Part shown: piece after piece, positions 18,403-27,352 of the stretch
Layout: every line of letters starts with the position of its first letter
Position numbering within the stretch: position 1 is the first letter of the stretch
DNA from: Chryseobacterium sp. BGARF1
Lineage (GTDB): Bacteria; Bacteroidota; Bacteroidia; Flavobacteriales; Weeksellaceae
Assembly: GCF_001677955.1 (NCBI RefSeq)
Contig: NZ_LELA01000006.1
Span: 31,442 to 95,441, forward strand
DNA length: 64,000 bases
Reading direction: 5' to 3'
Made by a program: the position numbers and the translations under genes
Notes under the pieces: model-generated
The model's input: only the letters and a program-made list of their open reading frames with translations
What the model was told of the DNA's origin: nothing
Database searches by the model: none

Positions 18403-18418
18403 TTGATTTGGATTTACT

Positions 18419-18426
18419 CAAAAATA
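18419..18426 (-). promoter_or_regulatory. -7 element of the YwqK-repeat gene
   Basis: TATTTTTG on the minus strand, 16 bases before the start codon. No clear -33 TTG at normal spacing. Confidence 0.5.
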
Positions 18427-18489
18427 AGAAATTCCAGCTTCATCAGATTTTCTTTTGAAAAGAATAATAAATTTAATTAAAATAAAAAC

Positions 18490-18566
18490 AACACCCTATT
18501 AAAGACAGGGGTGTTCGATATTTAAACCATTAAAACAAATAAATAATGAAAAATTATAGGGGTGTT
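18490..18566. promoter_or_regulatory. hairpin and repeated GGGGTGTT upstream of glutamine synthetase
   Basis: GGGGTGTT occurs twice, at 18508-18515 and 18559-18566 (51-base period). The sequence AACACCC at 18490-18496 can pair with either copy. Both copies lie upstream of the predicted -7 box of glnN, so they could be operator sites; the first pairing also works as a minus-strand hairpin followed by T-rich DNA. Confidence 0.35.
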
Positions 18567-18589
18567 TTATTTTCGAATCATTTTTTTTG

Positions 18590-18597
18590 TAAATTTG
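18590..18597 (+). promoter_or_regulatory. -7 element of glutamine synthetase III
   Basis: TAAATTTG, 22 bases before the ATG at 18620. The -33 region is poorly conserved, which would fit a regulated promoter. Confidence 0.6.
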
Positions 18598-18619
18598 CAC
18601 TGCAAAACCAAACCCAATT

Positions 18620-20815
18620 ATGTCAACTTTAAGATTCAAAGCATTAGAAACTTTACCTTTTAAGGACTTTAGAAAAGATAACTCAGTAGAAATTCCTGCT
18701 AAATTATCAGAATTATTTTGTGAAAATGTATTCTCTGAAAACACAATGAGAGAATATTTAACAAAAGAGGCATTCCAATCTATTATGGATGCTATTAAAA
18801 AAGGAACAAAAATCCAAAGATTAATAGCAGACCAAGTTGCCGTAGCAATGAAAGACTGGGCAATGAGCAAAGGGGTTACCCACTACACTCACTGGTTTCA
18901 GCCATTAACAGGTACAACAGCAGAAAAGCACGATTCTTTTTTCACTCCTATCGAAGGTGGTAGAGCAATCGAAAGATTCAGCGGAAACTTATTGATTCAG
19001 CAAGAACCGGATGCATCTTCTTTCCCGAATGGAGGTATAAGAAATACTTTTGAAGCAAGAGGCTATACCGCATGGGATCCTACTTCTCCTGCATTTATTA
19101 TGGGAACTACTTTGTGTATTCCTTCAATTTTCATCTCTTACACAGGAGAAACTTTAGATTACAAAGCGCCTCTATTAAGAGCTTTAAATGCTGTAGATGA
19201 AGCTGCAACCAACGTAATGCAGTATTTTGACAAAAACGTAACGAAAGTAACTCCTACTTTAGGCTGGGAGCAAGAATATTTCCTGGTTGATTCTGCATTG
19301 TATCAATCTCGCCCAGATTTAGTTTTAACAGGGAAAACTTTATTAGGACATTCTCCTGCAAAAGGACAACAATTAGATGACCATTATTTCGGTTCTATTC
19401 CGACAAGAGTAATGAACTTCATGAAAGAGTTGGAAATCGAATGTATGAAATTGGGAATTCCGGTTACTACAAGACACAACGAGGTTGCACCAAACCAATT
19501 TGAGCTAGCTCCAATGTTTGAAGAAGTAAACGTTGCTGTTGACCACAACTCTTTGTTGATGGATGTTATGGCGAGAATTGCTCACAGACACCATTTCCAT
19601 ATCTTATTCCACGAAAAACCATTCGCAGGAGTAAACGGAAGCGGAAAACATAACAACTGGTCTTTAGCAACTGATACTGGTGAAAACCTTTTAAGCCCAG
19701 GAAAAAATCCTAAGAAAAACTTACAGTTCTTAACATTCTTCGTGAATGCTATTAAAGCAGTACACGAATACGCAGATCTTTTGAGAGCAAGTATTGCTTC
19801 TGCAAGCAACGACCACAGATTGGGTGCAAATGAAGCTCCACCAGCAATTATTTCTGTATTTATCGGAAGCCAATTGTTCAGAGTTTTGGAAGAGCTTGAA
19901 AAAGTAACTGAAGGAAAACTTTCTCCTGACGAAAAAACAGATTTAAAACTAAATGTTGTTGGAAAAATTCCTGAAATTTTGTTGGACAACACAGACAGAA
20001 ACAGAACTTCTCCATTTGCATTTACAGGAAATAAATTCGAAATCAGAGCAGTAGGTTCTTCTGCAAACTGCGCAGAGTCTATGACCGTAATGAATACGAT
20101 CGCTGCTAAACAATTAAACGACTTCAAAATAGAAGTTGATGCTTTAATTGAAACAGGATTGAAAAAAGACGAAGCCATCTTCAATGTTTTGAGAGAATAC
20201 ATCAAGCAGTGTAAAAACATTATGTTTGAAGGTGACGGATATTCTGATGACTGGGCTATAGAAGCTGAAAAAAGAGGATTAAACAACTGGAAAACAACGC
20301 CTGAAGCATTGAAGCAGGAAATGAATCAGAAGTTTGTTGATCTTTACGAAGAAATAGGAATCTTCAACCACAGAGAAGTTGAAGCAAGAAACGAGATCAA
20401 ATTAGAAAAATATTCTACCGTAATTGATATTGAAGCAAGAGTTTTAAGTGATATCGCAAGAAACCACATTATTCCTTCTGCTTTAAAATATCAAAACAGA
20501 TTGATTGAGAACGTAAAAGGTCTTAAAGAAATCTTCGGGGATAAAGAATTTAAAACGTTGGCTAAAGAGCAAATGAGCTTAATTACCAACATTTCAGAAA
20601 ACGTTTCTATCATCAAAGTTGGTGTAGAAGATTTACTTAAAGCAAGAGATGCAGCAAAAGCTGTAAAAGAAAGTCAGACGCAGGCAGAAGATTACTGTAA
20701 CAAAGTAAAACCTTTATTTGATATTATCAGAGATGCTTCTGATGATCTTGAAATGATGGTGGATGATGAGCTTTGGCCAATGACTAAATATAGAGAAATG
20801 TTATTTACAAGATAA
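18620..20815 (+). CDS. glnN: glutamine synthetase type III
   Basis: ATP-dependent synthesis of glutamine from glutamate and ammonium, the main entry of ammonium in nitrogen-poor conditions; cytosolic, dodecameric in known members. 731 residues, typical of GSIII (type I is about 470). It shows the GSIII patterns HWFQPLTGTTAEKHDSF (about 92-108), VNGSGKHNNWS, RLGANEAPPAI and NRTSPFAFTGNKFEIRAVGS. The C-terminal 200 residues are helical and specific to GSIII. Monocistronic, with a strong terminator and repeated upstream motifs that may be nitrogen-control sites. Confidence 0.97.
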   Translation: MSTLRFKALETLPFKDFRKDNSVEIPAKLSELFCENVFSENTMREYLTKEAFQSIMDAIKKGTKIQRLIADQVAVAMKDWAMSKGVTHYTHWFQPLTGTTAEKHDSFFTPIEGGRAIERFSGNLLIQQEPDASSFPNGGIRNTFEARGYTAWDPTSPAFIMGTTLCIPSIFISYTGETLDYKAPLLRALNAVDEAATNVMQYFDKNVTKVTPTLGWEQEYFLVDSALYQSRPDLVLTGKTLLGHSPAKGQQLDDHYFGSIPTRVMNFMKELEIECMKLGIPVTTRHNEVAPNQFELAPMFEEVNVAVDHNSLLMDVMARIAHRHHFHILFHEKPFAGVNGSGKHNNWSLATDTGENLLSPGKNPKKNLQFLTFFVNAIKAVHEYADLLRASIASASNDHRLGANEAPPAIISVFIGSQLFRVLEELEKVTEGKLSPDEKTDLKLNVVGKIPEILLDNTDRNRTSPFAFTGNKFEIRAVGSSANCAESMTVMNTIAAKQLNDFKIEVDALIETGLKKDEAIFNVLREYIKQCKNIMFEGDGYSDDWAIEAEKRGLNNWKTTPEALKQEMNQKFVDLYEEIGIFNHREVEARNEIKLEKYSTVIDIEARVLSDIARNHIIPSALKYQNRLIENVKGLKEIFGDKEFKTLAKEQMSLITNISENVSIIKVGVEDLLKARDAAKAVKESQTQAEDYCNKVKPLFDIIRDASDDLEMMVDDELWPMTKYREMLFTR

Positions 20816-20841
20816 CATCTGTAAAGTTCCATATTAGTGAG

Positions 20842-20871
20842 GTTCTCCGGTTTTCCGGAGGACTTTTTTTA
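20842..20871 (+). terminator. glnN terminator
   Basis: Arms GTTCTCCGG (20842-20850) and CCGGAGGAC (20855-20863), a TTTT loop and a run of T after the stem. Confidence 0.92.
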
Positions 20872-21095
20872 TGTTTTTTTAATACCTTTCTTTTAAAATT
20901 AAAAAATAATAAAACCCGATGAATAAAGGAAAGCGAATATATTTTGTTAAAAAATCTTAATAAAAAAAACTTCACACTCACCAAAACAGGCGCATAGCAG
21001 CTACTTTTTCTTTAACATACTGATGCACGATGTTAAAATATGTTAAAACAATAACATGACAATAATCATATCGAGGCTGTTTTAGATGGAATCTC

Positions 21096-21103
21096 TACTT
21101 TTG
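21096..21103 (+). promoter_or_regulatory. -7 element of the NlpC/P60 lipoprotein
   Basis: TACTTTTG fits TAnnTTTG. The ATG is at 21154, giving a leader of about 45 bases. Confidence 0.45.
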
Positions 21104-21153
21104 TAGGGCTTTAGAGAAATAAATATTTCTTTTTCAACCGGAAATTAAAAAAT

Positions 21154-21843
21154 ATGAAGAAAAGAGTTTTGTTTTATTTAGTTGCTTTCGTCTCTACAAT
21201 ATCACTACAATCATGCGTAACTAATTACGTAGTTTCAAAACCAGCAACTTATGCTAAAGAATACAAAACAGATGCCAAACTAGCTGCAATTGACACTAAG
21301 ATGGATAATGATAAAAAGTTGTTAATCAACTCTTTTATCTCTGAAAAAGCAGTGGCACTCTCAAACGCTAAAAATTCTTTAAAAAATTCTGAAATCGCAA
21401 AAGCGATCAAACATAATAAGACAATTGATAATATCTTAACAGAAGCTCAAACTTATCTTGGAACTCCTTACAGATATGGAGGAATGACAAGAAAAGGAAT
21501 CGACTGCTCAGCATTTGTATTATCAGTATTCGGAGCCGCAGCAGGCCTTACTTTACCAAGAGTGGCAGCATCTCAATCTCAGGAAGGAGAAGCGATCGAT
21601 AAAGAAAACCTTCAGAAAGGAGATTTAATTTTCTTCTCTCACGGAAAAAGAATTTCTCACGTAGGAATTGTAGAAAGCGTAACTGAAGAAGGTGAAATAA
21701 AATTTATTCACGCAGCAACATCAAAAGGAGTAATGATCTCATCATTGAATGATTCTTATTGGGGACCAAAATTCAGGTTTGCAAAAAGAGTAATCAATGA
21801 AAACGGAGATAATTACAACAACTTAGCCTCTACTAATTTTTAG
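21154..21843 (+). CDS. NlpC/P60 (C40) peptidoglycan peptidase, lipoprotein
   Basis: Cleaves peptide stems of peptidoglycan (D-Glu-meso-Dap type bonds in the family). 229 residues: lipoprotein signal with lipobox ending LQSC (C21), a Lys/Asn-rich helical linker (about 30-95), and an NlpC/P60 domain about 95-215. The catalytic triad is visible: C118 in GIDCSAF, H169 in ISHVGIV and H186 in FIHAA. Similar to E. coli Spr/MepS, which opens crosslinks for wall growth. Monocistronic, with a -7 element upstream and a hairpin after the stop. Lipobox position +2 is Val, which gives no inner-membrane retention signal, so an outer-membrane location is likely. Confidence 0.93.
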   Translation: MKKRVLFYLVAFVSTISLQSCVTNYVVSKPATYAKEYKTDAKLAAIDTKMDNDKKLLINSFISEKAVALSNAKNSLKNSEIAKAIKHNKTIDNILTEAQTYLGTPYRYGGMTRKGIDCSAFVLSVFGAAAGLTLPRVAASQSQEGEAIDKENLQKGDLIFFSHGKRISHVGIVESVTEEGEIKFIHAATSKGVMISSLNDSYWGPKFRFAKRVINENGDNYNNLASTNF

Positions 21844-21867
21844 TCTTAAATAATTGATTATATAAAT

Positions 21868-21892
21868 AAAGCCATCAAATTTTGATGGCTTT
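21868..21892. terminator. terminator after the NlpC/P60 gene
   Basis: AAAGCCATCAAA (21868-21879) and TTTGATGGCTTT (21881-21892), a perfect 12-base repeat followed by T-rich DNA. It may also end the leftward pentapeptide-repeat gene. Confidence 0.8.
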
Positions 21893-21985
21893 AATTTTTT
21901 TCATATTGTTTTCTGGACTTTGCCTTAAAGCAAAAGTTGCCAAAAATTCAAGTCTTGAATATTTTACTAAAATTCAACCTTAGAT

Positions 21986-22567
21986 TTAGCTATTTTTATC
22001 AATTTCTATATCAAATTGACGTAAGAGCCCATGAACTTCAGAAAGTGAAAATTTGGTCTTTTTAAGCTTATTAGATTCTGGATTAATGGTATAATTGAAT
22101 GAGGTTCTTAAATCTGCCTTTTCTAAATTGGTTCTTTCGAATGTCGCTCCGCTAAAATCGCAGTTGGAAAATACAGAATTCGACAGATCACATTCAGCAA
22201 AATCTACTTCAATCAGTTTAGAGTTTTTAAATAAGGTTCTTTTAATAGTCGTTTTATAGAAAACAGAATTATTCAAAGCACATCCATCGAATCTGAAAGA
22301 CATCCCAAACTCATTACAATCATCGAAATGCATTCCGAACATTTTGCAATCCTTAAAAACAACGTCTCGAAAAGCAGTTCCTGCTAATTTGGTCATGCTT
22401 AAATTACAATCGACGAATTCACAGTTGGTAAATTTAAATTCAGAAAGATTTATATATTCAAAATTGCAAGTTCGGAAAGTACAATTCTCATATTCTCCAA
22501 CTTCTAAAGGTTGTTGTGTAAAATTTATATTATCGAAATTATCATCAATAACGTAAGCTTCTCTCAT
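21986..22567 (-). CDS. pentapeptide-repeat protein
   Basis: 193 residues, of which about 15-165 follow the A(D/N)LXX rule: repeated five-residue units with Phe or Leu at the centre (FENCTFRTCNF, LSNSVFSNCDFSGATF, TNLEKADL). Such repeats fold into a right-handed quadrilateral beta-helix that can mimic DNA, as in MfpA/Qnr proteins that protect gyrase. Most members have unknown roles. Many units end in Cys, as in the Qnr group. No signal peptide, so cytosolic. Monocistronic. A quinolone-resistance role is only a possibility. Confidence 0.88.
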   Translation of the reverse strand: MREAYVIDDNFDNINFTQQPLEVGEYENCTFRTCNFEYINLSEFKFTNCEFVDCNLSMTKLAGTAFRDVVFKDCKMFGMHFDDCNEFGMSFRFDGCALNNSVFYKTTIKRTLFKNSKLIEVDFAECDLSNSVFSNCDFSGATFERTNLEKADLRTSFNYTINPESNKLKKTKFSLSEVHGLLRQFDIEIDKNS

Positions 22568-22701
22568 AAATTTTTATGATTTTATTTAATGGAAAAATTA
22601 GTAGAAATTTTATTTCGCTGATTTTGCGATTGAATAGATTTTAAATATTATCTGTAAAGAATGATTGTAAACTTCCATCATCCTACTTCTGACTTTCAGC
22701 T

Positions 22702-23949
22702 CTATACCAAACTGTTTTTATCTGCATAATTGAGTTTAAAGAAAATAAAGGTCATCATAGAAAAGGCAAGCAACGAGCTTCCTCCGTAACTGAAGTACGG
22801 CAACGGAATTCCAACAGTTGGAAACAACCCCATAACCATGCCTAAATTGATAGAAAAGTGCATCAACAGGATGGAAGCAAAACAATAGCCAAAAACCCTG
22901 TTAAATACCGATTTCTGCTTTTCTGCGAGATAATATATTCTTCCAATGAAAATCATATAAGCAAAAACTAAAACAGCACTTCCAACAAAACCCCACTCTT
23001 CTCCAACAGTACAGAAAATATAATCGGTTTCCTGCTCCGGAACAAATTTCCCTTGGGTTACAGAGCCTTCACGATATCCTTTACCAAACATTCCTCCAGA
23101 CCCAATTGCGGTTTTTGAATACAATAAATTATATCCTGAAGTATCACGAAATTCTCTTTCCCCTTTATACAAAACCTCAACACGCTCCTGCTGATGTTTT
23201 GGTAATTTTTCAAAAATAACAGGCGAAATAAATGCCAATGCCGCCAATAAAAGAACCACTCCTACTCCAGGCAAAAGAGTATATGTATTTTTGCGGAGAA
23301 AAGCTGCATTAAATGCAAACCACAATCCACCAATTACAATAATAAATACTGTGAAATACCACAAACTCCATTGCAGAGGATCATTGAGATAATTTGCAAT
23401 AAGAAATACCGCTCCAAAAAGACCTCCAATCAAAAATAGTTTTCCGGAAAGACCTTCTCTGTATAATGCAATAAAAAACGCTGTAAATACGAGCAGCGAC
23501 CCAACATCAGGAATTGACAATACAACGACTGCTGGAATACCAATGATTGCCAACGCAGTTATTAATGATTTTGTATTTTTAAGATCGAAATCTGCTCCGG
23601 ATACATAGTTTGCCAACATCAAAGCCGTTCCAATTTTTGAAAACTCTACGGGCTGCATGGTAAAACTTCCGAATTTATACCAGTTTTTCTGACCGAGAAT
23701 TTCTGTTCCGAAAACATGAAGGCCGGCAAGCATTAAAACTCCGCCAATGTAAATAATCCCCGACATATTTTCGAAAAACTTACTTCTGCTGAAGAAAATA
23801 ATTAAGCCTACAAAAATTGAAATCCCAAAAAAGATCAATTGTTTTTTACCTAAACCTTCATCTACACTGTAAATATTGGCTATCGCAAATAAGCAAAGCA
23901 AAAAATACAACCCAAGACCTAATTTATCTATTCCTTCTGTCCATTTCAT
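22702..23949 (-). CDS. rodA: peptidoglycan polymerase RodA
   Basis: SEDS-family glycosyltransferase that polymerises lipid II during cell elongation with PBP2. 415 residues with about 10 membrane segments. The family features are visible: PDVGSLLVFTAFF (about 146-158), the large loop with KLPKHQQERV, GSGGMFGKGYREGS and PEQETDYIF, and the C-terminal LPYFSYGGSS motif. Last gene of the leftward mreB-mreC-mreD-mrdA-rodA operon, 3 bases after mrdA. The adjacent gene order makes RodA rather than FtsW the right call. Confidence 0.95.
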   Translation of the reverse strand: MKWTEGIDKLGLGLYFLLCLFAIANIYSVDEGLGKKQLIFFGISIFVGLIIFFSRSKFFENMSGIIYIGGVLMLAGLHVFGTEILGQKNWYKFGSFTMQPVEFSKIGTALMLANYVSGADFDLKNTKSLITALAIIGIPAVVVLSIPDVGSLLVFTAFFIALYREGLSGKLFLIGGLFGAVFLIANYLNDPLQWSLWYFTVFIIVIGGLWFAFNAAFLRKNTYTLLPGVGVVLLLAALAFISPVIFEKLPKHQQERVEVLYKGEREFRDTSGYNLLYSKTAIGSGGMFGKGYREGSVTQGKFVPEQETDYIFCTVGEEWGFVGSAVLVFAYMIFIGRIYYLAEKQKSVFNRVFGYCFASILLMHFSINLGMVMGLFPTVGIPLPYFSYGGSSLLAFSMMTFIFFKLNYADKNSLV

Positions 23950-23952
23950 GGT

Positions 23953-25971
23953 TTACGGTTTTTTGGGTTTAACAGTTTGGGCCTTTTGAAGTTTTTCTTT
24001 AGCTTTCTTTACAAGATTCAGACTGTCTTGTATTCTTTTCAGTTTTATAGAATCTGGTTTCGGTTCTTTATACAAACCTTTTCTTTTCAGGTCGACAATC
24101 CATTGTCTTTTATATTCAGGCATGAAACTCGACGAAATCATTTTTTTGTAAAGATGTTCACGTTTAATATCTCCGGTGATATATTTTTCAGCAATAATTG
24201 TACAAGCAGGACCGGCCCAAGTACCCCCGAAACCACCATGTTCCATGACACCCACTACGACAATTTTGGGTTTCTCGGCTGGAGCAATCAACACAAAAAT
24301 AGCATTATCTTTCCCTTGCGGAACCTGTGCAGTACCCGTTTTTGCCAATTGGGTAAAGTCATTTGATTTTAAACTTCTCGCAGTACCTCGAAGAACCACT
24401 GCTTCCATCCCTTTCAGAACAGGTCCAAAATGTTTGGGATCAACTAAGGTATGATGTTTCACTTTAAATCTAGGATCAGGATTTGGTCTTCCATCAATAA
24501 GCTTAACAATATGTGGCGTATAGTACCAACCTCTATTAGCAATCGCTGAAACATAATTAGCAAGTTGTAAAGGAGTTACCATTACGTCTCCCTGACCCAT
24601 CCCATTGTAAATGGCTCCGGTTGACATTTCATCCCAATTCTTATAATCTTGTCTTGTAGAACCGTTTGCTTTAATGATGGCTTTAAATCTTCTTTCATAA
24701 AAGTCTCCCGAAGGAATTCTTCCTTTTGCACCAACAGCGAAATCGTTATTTAAAAACTCTCCAACTCCAAAGCTGCTCATTATTTTTTTCCATTCATCAA
24801 CACCTTTAGATGGATTTCCGGGATATTTTTTAATGATCGCAATAAATGCATAGGTGAAAAAACAGTTACTCGAAACCTGAATAGACGGAATCAAAGGATC
24901 TGCTCCACCGTGGCCTTTTATTCTTTTTCCTTTGTAGAAGAATCCTCCTCCGCAAGGGAAAATTGTATTCTCATCCATCACTCCCATTTGCATTGCTGCC
25001 AAAGCGGTTAACAATTTGAAAGTAGAACCTGGTGGATAGCCTGCCTGCAAAGCTCTATCAAATGTAGGTTTGTTTTCGTAAATCGTATCTTTTGAAAGTG
25101 CGTATAAATTTTTAGATTTATTAGGTCCGGTAAAAAGGTTCGGATCAATATCTGGTCCGGTTGCAGAAACAAGAACTTCACCGTTATTAGGGTCTATTGC
25201 AACGATAGCGCCATGCTTATTCACCAACATTTCTTCTGCTAGTTTTTGCAAGTCATAATCGATGGTCAGTGTAATATCTTTTCCGGTTACAACATCTCTG
25301 TCTAAAGTTCCGTTTTTGTAGGGTCCAACGTTTCTGAGTTTGATGTCTTTTTGAATATATTTAATCCCTTTTACACCTCTCAGTTCTTTTTCGTAAGATT
25401 TTTCAACACCCGTTTTACCGATGAGGTCACCCGGAAGATAGTAGGTAGAATCTTTTTTAATTTCTCTATCGTTAACTTCACTGGTATACCCCAAAAGGTT
25501 TCCAGAAGTAGAAACTTCGTACTGTCTTTGCGGACGCTGAACGATACTGAAAGCCGGATATTTGAATATAATTTCCTGAACTCTCGCTATTTCCTCCCTG
25601 CTTAGATCTTTGATGAAAGTCATCGGTGTGAGTTTAGAATAGTATTTTTCAGCTTTAATTAAATTGACTCTTTTAATGAAATCTCTCTTCTCAATTTTCA
25701 TTAAATTACAGAACGCCAAAGTATCAAAATCAGGTTTCATTAAAGCCTGCGTAAAAGAAATCTCATAGGCAGGCTGGTTTCCTACCATGATCTTTCCATT
25801 TCGATCAAAAATAACACCACGTTGCGGAATGACATATTCGGTTTTGATGGAAGTATTAGCTGCATTCAATGCATAACGATCTGTAAACAGCTGTAAATAA
25901 GAAAGCCTTGCTACAAAAATAAGAGCAATGGCAATGAGAATCGTTAAGATTTTTATATGGCGTGTGTTCAA
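23953..25971 (-). CDS. mrdA: penicillin-binding protein 2 (elongation transpeptidase)
   Basis: Crosslinks peptidoglycan with RodA during elongation. 672 residues: one N-terminal membrane anchor (about 8-28), a PBP dimerisation domain about 50-220, and a transpeptidase domain about 250-610. Catalytic motifs: S316-TF-K319, S367-S-N369 and K544-TGTAQ. The C-terminus after about 620 is Lys-rich and probably disordered. The gene overlaps mreD by 4 bases and precedes rodA by 3 bases, so production is coupled. Target of mecillinam-type beta-lactams in other bacteria. Confidence 0.96.
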   Translation of the reverse strand: MNTRHIKILTILIAIALIFVARLSYLQLFTDRYALNAANTSIKTEYVIPQRGVIFDRNGKIMVGNQPAYEISFTQALMKPDFDTLAFCNLMKIEKRDFIKRVNLIKAEKYYSKLTPMTFIKDLSREEIARVQEIIFKYPAFSIVQRPQRQYEVSTSGNLLGYTSEVNDREIKKDSTYYLPGDLIGKTGVEKSYEKELRGVKGIKYIQKDIKLRNVGPYKNGTLDRDVVTGKDITLTIDYDLQKLAEEMLVNKHGAIVAIDPNNGEVLVSATGPDIDPNLFTGPNKSKNLYALSKDTIYENKPTFDRALQAGYPPGSTFKLLTALAAMQMGVMDENTIFPCGGGFFYKGKRIKGHGGADPLIPSIQVSSNCFFTYAFIAIIKKYPGNPSKGVDEWKKIMSSFGVGEFLNNDFAVGAKGRIPSGDFYERRFKAIIKANGSTRQDYKNWDEMSTGAIYNGMGQGDVMVTPLQLANYVSAIANRGWYYTPHIVKLIDGRPNPDPRFKVKHHTLVDPKHFGPVLKGMEAVVLRGTARSLKSNDFTQLAKTGTAQVPQGKDNAIFVLIAPAEKPKIVVVGVMEHGGFGGTWAGPACTIIAEKYITGDIKREHLYKKMISSSFMPEYKRQWIVDLKRKGLYKEPKPDSIKLKRIQDSLNLVKKAKEKLQKAQTVKPKKP

Positions 25972-26474
25972 ACTTTCTGTTTGATTTTAAAGATTAATGC
26001 GTAAACTATGATAAATATAAAGGAAATTCCACTAGTTACCAACACATTAAGGAAAATTTCAAAAATTCTGCTGAATTTAAAAAACTCAATATACTGCACC
26101 AAAAGCTGATGCAGAAAGATACTTGAAAACAGAAACAGTAAAAACTGCGTCCATTGCAAAGACTGAAATGAGAAGAAATCTGTAGAAGTATCTGTAGACG
26201 TACGGAAAATTATCGTACGGAAATAAGCAATTAAAGTGGTTGCCAAAGCGTTGATTCCCCAAGAATATAAAAAGGCATCAATTGATAAACCTATTAAAAA
26301 ACTTAGAGCCAAAAATTGAAATCTATTTCTAAAAAAAGGATAAAACATCACAAAAACCGGATACAAAACCGGAGTGAATTTACCAAACAGCGTAATTCTG
26401 TTCAATACAAAAATCTGTAATGCAACCAGAAAAGCCATGATCAAAAGATCTGTAAATACGGTTCTACTAATCAT
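25968..26474 (-). CDS. mreD: rod shape-determining protein MreD
   Basis: 168-residue inner-membrane protein with about five hydrophobic segments, part of the elongasome linking MreC, RodA and PBP2. Sequence conservation of MreD is poor. The call rests on size, membrane topology and position: it overlaps mreC by 8 bases and mrdA by 4. It has an N-terminal segment like FTDLLIMAFLVALQIFVLN and a conserved KFTPVLYP loop. Confidence 0.88.
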   Translation of the reverse strand: MISRTVFTDLLIMAFLVALQIFVLNRITLFGKFTPVLYPVFVMFYPFFRNRFQFLALSFLIGLSIDAFLYSWGINALATTLIAYFRTIIFRTSTDTSTDFFSFQSLQWTQFLLFLFSSIFLHQLLVQYIEFFKFSRIFEIFLNVLVTSGISFIFIIVYALIFKIKQKV

Positions 26475-27321
26475 TTTCTTTTTTTATTACAGCCTGCATA
26501 GTATCCTGAATTTTCTGAACCTCAGCTTTCTTAAGATTTTTAACTACGAAAACTTTGTTTAAAGCTCCCATTTTTTCGCTTAATTCCACTGAAATATCCC
26601 AAAATCCTGTTTTATTATCTACGGTGTAGCCCGCAATTTTACCAATCATAACTCCTTTAGGAAAAATCGCTGATTTTCCGTCGGTTTCTATCGTGTCACC
26701 AATTTTCAGGGAAACATATTTTGGCACATCAGCCAAATGCATCAATCGGGAATTATCTCCTTTCCACGTTAAAGTTCCGAAATATCCTGAGTTTTTAAGT
26801 GAAGCATTAATTCTGATTTTATTTACACTCAAAACAGATTGTACCAAAGCATAACTGTCGGTAGAATTAATAACAATTCCGGCAATTCCTTTTGGAGCCA
26901 TTACGCCCATTTGAGGATAAACACCGTCTCTTGTACCACGGTTGATTGTAAAATAATTGTTTCTTCTGTTGATGCTGTTGAAAACAATTTCGCCATCTAC
27001 AAAAGTATAGATCTGTCCACCTCCCAAAGTATCATGTACTTTTCTGAATTGAGGATTTGCAGCGCCTTGTTTTCCATAAAGCTCAACCATTAAAGCCTTA
27101 TTTTGAGCAACAAGATCTTCGTTGGTCTGTTTCAGTTTTAAATAAGAAACACCTTCATCAATATAGCCTGAAACCCATGAGTTGAAAGCCGCAGTCTGAC
27201 CCGCAAGCCAAGATTGCTGCATCGCATTCTTAGAGAATATCAAAATGAGAGCAATAATTTGCAGGAAAATAAAGAATACAAAAAGAGCATTCTTCGAAAA
27301 TAATCTCAGCAAAAATCCCAT
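26467..27321 (-). CDS. mreC: rod shape-determining protein MreC
   Basis: 284 residues: N-terminal membrane segment about 10-30, coiled coil about 55-80 (KLKQTNEDLVAQNKALM), and a periplasmic double beta-barrel about 95-265, with RNNYFTINRGTRDGV and the later KGVMIGKIAGYTV. MreC activates PBP2. Encoded 31 bases after mreB and overlapping mreD. The Lys-rich C-terminus is short. Function follows from family and operon position. Confidence 0.94.
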   Translation of the reverse strand: MGFLLRLFSKNALFVFFIFLQIIALILIFSKNAMQQSWLAGQTAAFNSWVSGYIDEGVSYLKLKQTNEDLVAQNKALMVELYGKQGAANPQFRKVHDTLGGGQIYTFVDGEIVFNSINRRNNYFTINRGTRDGVYPQMGVMAPKGIAGIVINSTDSYALVQSVLSVNKIRINASLKNSGYFGTLTWKGDNSRLMHLADVPKYVSLKIGDTIETDGKSAIFPKGVMIGKIAGYTVDNKTGFWDISVELSEKMGALNKVFVVKNLKKAEVQKIQDTMQAVIKKEND

Positions 27322-27352
27322 TTAGATAAAAAGTCGTAAAAAGTTAAAAAAT

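Larger units (their letters stand above)
20816..21153. other. 338-base gene-free stretch between glnN and the NlpC/P60 gene
   Basis: Holds the glnN terminator (20842-20871), a direct repeat TGTTAAAA separated by two bases near 21033-21050, and the -7 box of the next gene (21096-21103). The rest is A/T-rich DNA in which I see no gene or structured RNA. Confidence 0.6.

Noticed and set aside
19582..20286. 234-codon open frame antisense to glutamine synthetase
   Set aside because: Lies wholly within glnN on the other strand; Ser/Phe-rich composition without motif or promoter, a shadow of the glnN codon pattern.
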